From an uncultured Pelagibacteraceae bacterium (GTDB taxonomy: Bacteria > Pseudomonadota > Alphaproteobacteria > Pelagibacterales > Pelagibacteraceae), in NCBI GenBank assembly GCA_902596205.1, contig CACJSY010000001.1:1-64000 (forward strand): a DNA stretch of 64,000 nt, written 5' to 3'. The notes under the pieces are model-generated. The model did not search any database, had not been told where the DNA came from, and saw only the letters and a program-made list of their open reading frames with translations. Numbering within the stretch: position 1 is the first letter of the stretch; each line of letters starts with the position of its first letter. Of this stretch, positions 58,363-64,000 are shown one piece after another. The position numbers were made by a program, and so were the translations under genes.

Positions 58363-58962
58363 GTGATTCATTTAAAAAAAATTATATTTTTTACAATTTT
58401 AATTTCGTTAAGCTCTTGCTCCTCAATTCCAAAAAATACTCAAAATAGCTGTGCAATTTTTGAGGAAAGATATCTTTGGTATAAACATGCAAAAGCATCA
58501 TATGAGAAATGGGGCGCACCAGTTCATTTACAATTAGCCTTTGTTAAAAAAGAGAGTGATTTTAATTGGTTAGCTAAGCCACCACGAAAAAAATTATTTA
58601 AAGTTATTCCCTTTAAAAGACCATCAAGTTCATTTGGATACTCGCAAGCGGTAAAAGGAACGTGGGAGCAATATAAACGAGAAACAAATAGCCCATTAGC
58701 AACAAGGGCAAGATTTAAAGACTCAGTAGATTTTATTGGTTGGTATATTTATAAAACTAATAAAATTTTAAAAATTTCAAAAAGTGATGCTTATAAGCAG
58801 TATTTAGCTTATTACAAAGGCTGGGGCGATTACAAAAATTACTCCAAAGATAAGAAGGCTATAATTTATGCAAAGTCAGTAAAAGATACGGCTAATAAGT
58901 ATAGAAAGCAACTAACGCTTTGTAAGAAAAATTTAGATAAAAATAAGTATATTATTTTTTAA
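58363..58962 (+). CDS. Lytic-transglycosylase-like lipoprotein
   Basis: The start is a GTG at 58363; the nearby ATG at 58355 reads into a stop after two codons. A lipoprotein signal (IIFFTILISLSSCSSIPKN) is followed by HLQLAFVKKESDFNWLAKPP, with a putative catalytic Glu, and SSSFGYSQAVKGTWEQY, as in SLT-type transglycosylases. It probably trims peptidoglycan from the outer membrane. The end overlaps the convergent RND gene by 11 bases. It has 199 residues. Confidence 0.75.
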   Translation: MIHLKKIIFFTILISLSSCSSIPKNTQNSCAIFEERYLWYKHAKASYEKWGAPVHLQLAFVKKESDFNWLAKPPRKKLFKVIPFKRPSSSFGYSQAVKGTWEQYKRETNSPLATRARFKDSVDFIGWYIYKTNKILKISKSDAYKQYLAYYKGWGDYKNYSKDKKAIIYAKSVKDTANKYRKQLTLCKKNLDKNKYIIF

Positions 58963-61900
58963 GTTGCTTATTAAGATCAATTTCAACTGCATCAATTCTT
59001 TTAGTATTCTTTCCAACAATTGTATAAATCGTGGGAATTACATAAAGTGTAAAGAAGGTAGAAAAAAGCATTCCACCAAATATAGTTATTCCAACTGTAA
59101 GCCTGCTCGCTGCGCCTGGGCCAGTCCCCAGTATTAAAGGTAATACCCCTATTATTGTAGATAAACTTGTCATTAGAATAGGTCTTAATCTAATTGCGGC
59201 CGCTTCAAACACAGCAATTTCTAAATTCTTACCCTCTTTTCTCAATTGGTTTGCGAATTCAACAATTAAAATTCCATTTTTCGCAGATAATCCTATGAGA
59301 ATTATAAGAGCTATTTGACTGTAAACGTTTAAAGACGAGCCAACAACTAGCAAACCTAACAACCCCCCAAGAATAGCCATTGGTACAGTTAACATGATTG
59401 TGAATGGATGCCTCCAACTTTCGAATTGTGCACTCATCGCAAGATATGCAGTGATTAATGCAAGTGCAAAAATTACATATAACTCAGTATTAGTTTTTTT
59501 ATACTCTTCGCTTTCACCTTTGTAAGCAATTTTTGCTTGAGGAGTATTTTGTTCAACTATACCAACTAAAAACTTTAGTGCCTCATCAAGTGAATAATCA
59601 CCAACTAGCCTAGCTGAAATAGTAACAGCTTTCTGCCTATTATATCGTGCCAAGAAAGGTGATTGACCTTCCTCATCGTAGGCAACTAGGTTAGAAATTG
59701 AAACAAGTTTATTATTATTTTTTGATCTTACAAATACTTTACTTATACTTTCGGGCTCTTGTCTATCCTTAATATCTCCTTGTAATATAATTGAATATTC
59801 TTTACCATCTCTAGTAAAGTTAGTAACACTTCTTGAACCAAAAATAGTTTCTATTGTTTTACCAATATCTTCTGTCGAAACTCCAAGATCAGCTGCTTTT
59901 TTTTGGTCAATCTTTACATTTAATTGAGGTTTGTTTAGATCAAAATCGTCCTCTATTGATGTAAGTCCAGGGTTTTTTCTTGCTTCTTTTTTTATTATTT
60001 CTTTCCACTCAATAAGTTGATCGTAAGTATTTCCTAAAATAACAAATTGTACCGGACTTTCGATACCCCCAGTTCTTATACCTTGAGGCATAATAGGAAA
60101 AGCTAACACTCCCGGTACTCTGGAAATCTTTCCAAAAGACTCTCTCATAATTTCAACACCATGACGATCTCTTCTTTTCCAAGGCTCAAGTAAAACTATT
60201 ATAAATCCACTATTCACTTGTTTTGCAGATTTCCCAAAACCTGGTACTCTCATAATTAATTTTCTATACTCACCTTTGCCAACATTAGGTAATAAAAGAT
60301 TTTCAATTTCTTCAGCTCTATCTTTCGTAAAATTAAAACCAGAACCTTGAGGAGCCTTTACAATCACAAAGAATGCACCTCTGTCCTCTGGAGCAATGAG
60401 TTCTTTTTTTGTAAAATTAAAAAAGAATAAGGTTAACGCTAGTGTTGCTAATAAGAAAATTGTGATTGTTGTTCTTTTTTTAATCCATCCTAATAAGGAA
60501 ACTTTATAGAGATAAGTTAATTCCTTCAAAAATGTTTCAAACTTTAGAACAATGTTTGATTTCTTCATATTCTGTTTTAAAAATTTACTTGCTAACATCG
60601 GACTTAAAGACAAAGCGACAAAACTAGAGATTATGACTGCAGCTGCAAGTGTAATTGCTGTTTGTGTAAATAAAACACCTGTAATTCCCTTAATAAATAT
60701 TAATGGGACAAATACAGCAACCAAAACAACTGTAGTCGCAATAATTGCGAATGAAACTTGTTTTGCACCTTTAAATGCTGCAACAAGAGGGGTATCACCT
60801 AACTCAATTCTTCTTACAATATTTTCTAGCATTACAATTGCATCATCAACAACTATTCCGATTGCTAATACTAAAGCCATTAATGTGAAGAGATTGATTG
60901 AAAAATCAAAAATATAAATTGCTAAAAATGTAGAAATTAATGAAACAGGTAAAGCTACTAACGGAACTACCAATGCTCTTATATTTCCTAAAAAAAGATA
61001 GATAATTATAGTCACTAAAATTAAAGCAATGAAAAGAGTTTTATAAACCTCGTTAATTGCAGCCTTAATGTAATTACTTCTATCAAACGAAACTTCTAGA
61101 GTAGTATTTGGAGGTAAGCTAGGTTTAAGTTCTTTTATTTTTTTTTTAATCCCGTCAGCAACAGCAATAGTGTTAGCATCTGATTGTTGATAAATTCCAA
61201 TACCTACTACTTGCTTACCATTCCCTTTAAACAAAGTTCGTGTTGACTCCGCACCTAATTCTACTCTTGCTACATCAGAAAGAGTTATAATTGACCCGTC
61301 AGTTGATCTCTTAAGAGGTAAATTTTTATAATTATCAAGATTACTGTAAGCCTTATTTAGCTTGATTGTTAAATCTATATCTTTTGACTCTATTCTTCCA
61401 GCTGGAAACTCTACATTCTCTTTTCTTAGTACATTTTCTACCTCTTGAGTGGTCAAGTCTCTTGCCGCAAGAGCTATAGGGTCCAACCAAATACGAAGCG
61501 ATAATTCTCTCTGCCCACCTAATCTTACTCTGCCAACACCATTAACTGTTGAAAATGTATCTGTTAAATACCGATCAGCATAATCGGTGAGCTCAAGATC
61601 AGACATTGTTTCAGAATTAAAAGATAACCACATTGTAGTACGCATACCTGCATTTTGTTTAAATATTTCAGGCTGTTCAGCTCCCTCTGGTAGATTATCC
61701 AAAACTCTTGACACAGAACTTCTGACATCATTAGCAACATCATCTAAATCTAAATCAGTTTCAAAGGTTAATGTTATTCTGGAACTTTCATCCTCACTAA
61801 AAGAGTCGATAGTTTCTAACCCTGGTGTACCTCCAACAAAATCCTCAATTTTTTGAGTAATCTGAGTATCAACTATTTCTGCAGATGCGCCTCTATACTC

Positions 61901-62047
61901 CGTTTGAATTGTAACGACTGGTGGCTGTACATCTGGCAACTCATCCGTTGGTATTTCTTGAAATGTAACCAGTCCAAATATTACTAAAACCAAGCTCATA
62001 ACAGAGGCTACGACAGGTCTTTTGATTGAAAGGTCAGTTAAGAACAT
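58952..62047 (-). CDS. RND efflux pump, HAE1/AcrB-type inner-membrane component
   Basis: A 1031-residue RND transporter with two repeats of membrane and periplasmic domains. It begins FLTDLSIKRPVVASVMSLVL. The proton-relay Asp pair is in AIGIVVDDAIVMLENIVRR, and the Lys in LIGLSAKNGILIVEFANQ. It exports hydrophobic or amphipathic compounds. It directly follows its adaptor gene; no TolC-like gene is in the window. Confidence 0.93.
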   Translation of the reverse strand: MFLTDLSIKRPVVASVMSLVLVIFGLVTFQEIPTDELPDVQPPVVTIQTEYRGASAEIVDTQITQKIEDFVGGTPGLETIDSFSEDESSRITLTFETDLDLDDVANDVRSSVSRVLDNLPEGAEQPEIFKQNAGMRTTMWLSFNSETMSDLELTDYADRYLTDTFSTVNGVGRVRLGGQRELSLRIWLDPIALAARDLTTQEVENVLRKENVEFPAGRIESKDIDLTIKLNKAYSNLDNYKNLPLKRSTDGSIITLSDVARVELGAESTRTLFKGNGKQVVGIGIYQQSDANTIAVADGIKKKIKELKPSLPPNTTLEVSFDRSNYIKAAINEVYKTLFIALILVTIIIYLFLGNIRALVVPLVALPVSLISTFLAIYIFDFSINLFTLMALVLAIGIVVDDAIVMLENIVRRIELGDTPLVAAFKGAKQVSFAIIATTVVLVAVFVPLIFIKGITGVLFTQTAITLAAAVIISSFVALSLSPMLASKFLKQNMKKSNIVLKFETFLKELTYLYKVSLLGWIKKRTTITIFLLATLALTLFFFNFTKKELIAPEDRGAFFVIVKAPQGSGFNFTKDRAEEIENLLLPNVGKGEYRKLIMRVPGFGKSAKQVNSGFIIVLLEPWKRRDRHGVEIMRESFGKISRVPGVLAFPIMPQGIRTGGIESPVQFVILGNTYDQLIEWKEIIKKEARKNPGLTSIEDDFDLNKPQLNVKIDQKKAADLGVSTEDIGKTIETIFGSRSVTNFTRDGKEYSIILQGDIKDRQEPESISKVFVRSKNNNKLVSISNLVAYDEEGQSPFLARYNRQKAVTISARLVGDYSLDEALKFLVGIVEQNTPQAKIAYKGESEEYKKTNTELYVIFALALITAYLAMSAQFESWRHPFTIMLTVPMAILGGLLGLLVVGSSLNVYSQIALIILIGLSAKNGILIVEFANQLRKEGKNLEIAVFEAAAIRLRPILMTSLSTIIGVLPLILGTGPGAASRLTVGITIFGGMLFSTFFTLYVIPTIYTIVGKNTKRIDAVEIDLNKQLKK

Positions 62048-62920
62048 TTATTTAGTTGATGTAATAATTTTAATTTTAGCTTTATCTCTTACTTTTGAAA
62101 CTCCCTCGCTTATCACAATATCACCCTCATTAAGACCAGATAAAACTGAAACTTTTCCGTAATTTCTTTTTCCAATTTCAATATTTGTTCTTTTGGCAGT
62201 GTCCCGGTTTACTGTGTAGACAAATGCCGTATCACCTTGTATCGTTACTGCACTTTCGGGAACTCCTATTTGATTTATCTCATCGTATATAATTTTTACG
62301 GTCATTAATTGCCCAGGAATTATCTCAAAATTTGAGTTTTCAACTATTATTCTGGAAAGTATTGATCTAGTAGATGGATCAATACGTGAGCTAATTGTAT
62401 CTACAGTTCCTTTGAAAACTTTGTTGTATGCAGAACTTGTAACTTCAGCTTTGAGTCCTGTTTTTAGAACGCTCACATAATTTTCAGGTACCTTAATATC
62501 TATTACAATTTTTTTAAGATCATCTAATGTGATAATTAAACTTTCAGACCCTAAAACTCCTTGAGCTATTTCTCTTTTTCCTAATTTTCCAGCAAAATCT
62601 GCAATTAAATTTTCACCATCTTTTAATGAGAGTATAATATCCCCCTTTTTAACAAATCTATTTTCAATATTGAGCTTCCCATTTATTTCTTTTGCTTGTA
62701 CTCGATATGACTTTGAATTTTGGGCTATAGCTGTTCCAAAAGTTTCTATACTTTTAAAAAAGATTGATTTTTCAACTTTAGAAACAATGACGCCCGGGGC
62801 AGGCCTTACACTAAATTTTTTTTCAAAATGAAGACCTATAAAATGTCTTGCTGCTATAATTGAAAAAATTATTATAAAGAAAATTATTAGAGATGCTTTA
62901 ATTTTTGAAGAAGTTTTCAT
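62048..62920 (-). CDS. RND periplasmic adaptor (membrane fusion protein), hairpin-less form
   Basis: An N-terminal membrane anchor (ASLIIFFIIIFSIIAARHFI) is followed by a lipoyl-type first half (INGKLNIENRFVKKGDIILS), leading straight into the second half (LIADFAGKLGKREIAQGV), then the beta-barrel (VPENYVSVLKTGLKAEV) and membrane-proximal domain (LSGLNEGDIVISEG). The coiled-coil hairpin that normally separates the lipoyl halves is absent, explaining the short length of 290. It is one base from the RND gene. Confidence 0.88.
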   Translation of the reverse strand: MKTSSKIKASLIIFFIIIFSIIAARHFIGLHFEKKFSVRPAPGVIVSKVEKSIFFKSIETFGTAIAQNSKSYRVQAKEINGKLNIENRFVKKGDIILSLKDGENLIADFAGKLGKREIAQGVLGSESLIITLDDLKKIVIDIKVPENYVSVLKTGLKAEVTSSAYNKVFKGTVDTISSRIDPSTRSILSRIIVENSNFEIIPGQLMTVKIIYDEINQIGVPESAVTIQGDTAFVYTVNRDTAKRTNIEIGKRNYGKVSVLSGLNEGDIVISEGVSKVRDKAKIKIITSTK

Positions 62921-62924
62921 ATTT

Positions 62925-63737
62925 TTAATCTAATCCGTACTCCGCCCATGAACCGTCATAGATAACAGGTTTTTTACCACTTATAATAGAATTAGCTAGA
63001 CCTAAAATACAGGCAGTAATTCCAGAACCACAAGTAAAAGCCATTTCTTTCTCGAGTGAAACTTTTTTTGATTTAAAAATCTCTACTAATTCCTCTTTTT
63101 TTTTAAAAGTCCTATCTTCCCTTATAAGTTCTTGAAAAGGTAGATTTACAGATCCTTTAATGTTCCCACTCTTAAGTTCTTTACGAGGTTCAGGCTGTAA
63201 TCCTAAAAATCTTTGATTTCCTCTCGCATCAATTAATTGAAATTTTTTACTAACAATATTTTTATTCACTTGATCTTTAGTTATCACAAGTGATGGTTCT
63301 TCTTTAGCTTTATACATTGATCTATTTAAATGAGTAATTTCTTTTGAGGTTGGAAGTTTCTCTTTTTTCCATTTTTGAAAATTTCCGTCTAATACAGAAA
63401 TAAGTTTAGGATCATGTCCAAAATATAAAAAGGTGTACCAAACTCTACATGAACTAAAAACATCGGAGTTATCGTAAATAATCACATGATCGTCATTTTT
63501 TATACCCAAGTTTGAAATTATAGTTTCCCAATCATCTTTTGAAGGGAGCATGTGAGGAAGATTAGTTTTTTTGTTTGAATTTTTATCTATATCGAAAAAA
63601 ATAGAATTTAATATATGATCTGTTTTATATTCCTCAAAAGAATTCCTATTAGCGTTAGGAAGATGCCAAGTCGCATCTAAAATTTTTACATCATTTATAT
63701 TTTTATTAAGCCATTCTGTTGAAACCAATTGTTTCAT
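62925..63737 (-). CDS. sseA: 3-mercaptopyruvate sulfurtransferase / rhodanese-like
   Basis: Two tandem rhodanese domains. LVSTEWLNKNINDVKILDAT and DVFSSCRVWYTFLYFGHD are in the first; FQLIDARGNQRFLGLQPEPR and the active loop FTCGSGITACILGLAN are in the second. CGSGxTAC is the mercaptopyruvate type. It transfers sulfur from mercaptopyruvate or thiosulfate to acceptors. It has 270 residues and overlaps the msrA stop as TAATG. Confidence 0.92.
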   Translation of the reverse strand: MKQLVSTEWLNKNINDVKILDATWHLPNANRNSFEEYKTDHILNSIFFDIDKNSNKKTNLPHMLPSKDDWETIISNLGIKNDDHVIIYDNSDVFSSCRVWYTFLYFGHDPKLISVLDGNFQKWKKEKLPTSKEITHLNRSMYKAKEEPSLVITKDQVNKNIVSKKFQLIDARGNQRFLGLQPEPRKELKSGNIKGSVNLPFQELIREDRTFKKKEELVEIFKSKKVSLEKEMAFTCGSGITACILGLANSIISGKKPVIYDGSWAEYGLD

Positions 63738-64000
63738 TATTTATTTTTCTCAATATATTTTTGATGATATTCTTCAGCTTTACAGTAATTTTTAACTTTT
63801 GAGATATTTGTTTGTATTTTTCCATTAAATTTTTTATTGAATTCGTTTAAAATTTCAATAGCTTCGAGTTTTTGTTTTTCCGTTTCGTAAAAAATTTCAC
63901 TTCTGTATTGAGTGCCAACATCAGGATATTGCATATCCTTTTGGGTTGGATCATGCATTTTAAAAAATAAATCTAAAATTTTTTTAAATGATATTTTGCT
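63737..64000 (-). CDS. msrA: Peptide methionine sulfoxide reductase MsrA, C-terminal part
   Basis: The frame extends past the track's ATG at 63958 to the window edge (ILDLFFKMHDPTQKDMQYPD and then VGTQYRSEIFYETE), which is the MsrA C-terminal half. The true start and catalytic Cys lie outside the window, so the gene is partial here. MsrA repairs oxidised methionine. The pairing with sseA suggests a sulfur and oxidative-repair transcript. Confidence 0.9.
   Translation of the reverse strand, partial: SKISFKKILDLFFKMHDPTQKDMQYPDVGTQYRSEIFYETEKQKLEAIEILNEFNKKFNGKIQTNISKVKNYCKAEEYHQKYIEKNK

Noticed and set aside
58355-58366. ATG 58355 as the start of the transglycosylase-like lipoprotein
   Set aside because: It reads ATG AGT AAG TGA and stops; the GTG at 58363 opens the real frame with a lipoprotein signal.

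Overview
This is a strongly AT-rich, extremely compact bacterial segment. Gene content and order point to an alphaproteobacterium of the SAR11 clade (Pelagibacterales). The signs are lysine- and isoleucine-rich proteins, A/T-ending codons, almost no intergenic space, no mobile elements, and alphaproteobacterial neighbourhoods such as fur-miaB-phoH-ybeY-lnt-metK, nusA-infB-rbfA-rpsO-pnp, fabI-fabB-fabA/irr, mutM/ubiE-ubiB-coaBC-dut, rpsT-dnaA-dnaN and chvI-chvG-ahcY. Taxonomy is inferred from these features; no rRNA gene lies in the window. I saw no tRNA, rRNA, CRISPR array, insertion sequence or prophage.

Layout. 1-9.3 kb: a partial LpoA-like periplasmic binding protein, rsmI, a BON lipoprotein, malic enzyme maeB, murJ, trpS, nfuA, and a Bax-like glucosaminidase with a KPEI-type repeat. 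9.3-16.7 kb: a polysaccharide deacetylase, then a forward run of short tsaB, a Fur-family regulator, miaB, phoH, ybeY, lnt and metK. 16.7-23.2 kb: a terminator-like hairpin followed by nusA-infB-rbfA-rpsO-pnp. 23.2-26.2 kb: unsaturated fatty acid genes fabI-fabB-fabA opposite the iron regulator irr. 26.2-30.9 kb: katG, a 2OG-dioxygenase-like protein, a DUF2061 protein, and on the other strand an SH3 protein, a ThiF/MoeB-like protein and dut. 30.9-35.3 kb: coaBC, ubiB, ubiE and divergent mutM. 35.3-41.8 kb: rpsT, dnaA, dnaN, gyrB and the redox kinase regB. 41.8-46 kb: a minus-strand polyamine operon (odc, a deoxyhypusine-synthase-like gene, aguB, aguA), with the RegB partner regA beyond it. 46.7-53.3 kb: bioY, an ABC ATPase, polA and chvI-chvG. 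53.3-57.4 kb: ahcY, tsaE, amgK, murU and gpmA. 57.4-64 kb: a VanZ-like protein, a secreted nuclease, a lytic-transglycosylase-like lipoprotein, an RND pump with its adaptor, a sulfurtransferase and partial msrA.

How the parts work together. Most genes are housekeeping: translation, RNA decay, replication initiation, cofactor synthesis and cell wall. Regulation is concentrated at a few places. Irr and katG share a nearly identical 21-bp operator-like site. The nusA operon is preceded by an intrinsic-terminator hairpin. The odc/regA divergent region carries mutually exclusive hairpins and a possible leader peptide coupled to regA. Two two-component systems (RegBA redox, ChvGI envelope/acid) are present.

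The most distinctive aspects are reductive. Several neighbours usual in other alphaproteobacteria are missing from their normal slots (yraN, rimI, corC, trmB, rimP, ylxR, truB, recF). Some proteins have lost domains: GyrB lacks the proteobacterial insert, the RND adaptor lacks its helical hairpin, and TsaB is short. Most convergent gene pairs meet with abutting or overlapping stop codons. I did not find a clear-cut unknown multi-gene system. The best candidates for new biology are the odc/regA leader region and the DHS-like polyamine operon.
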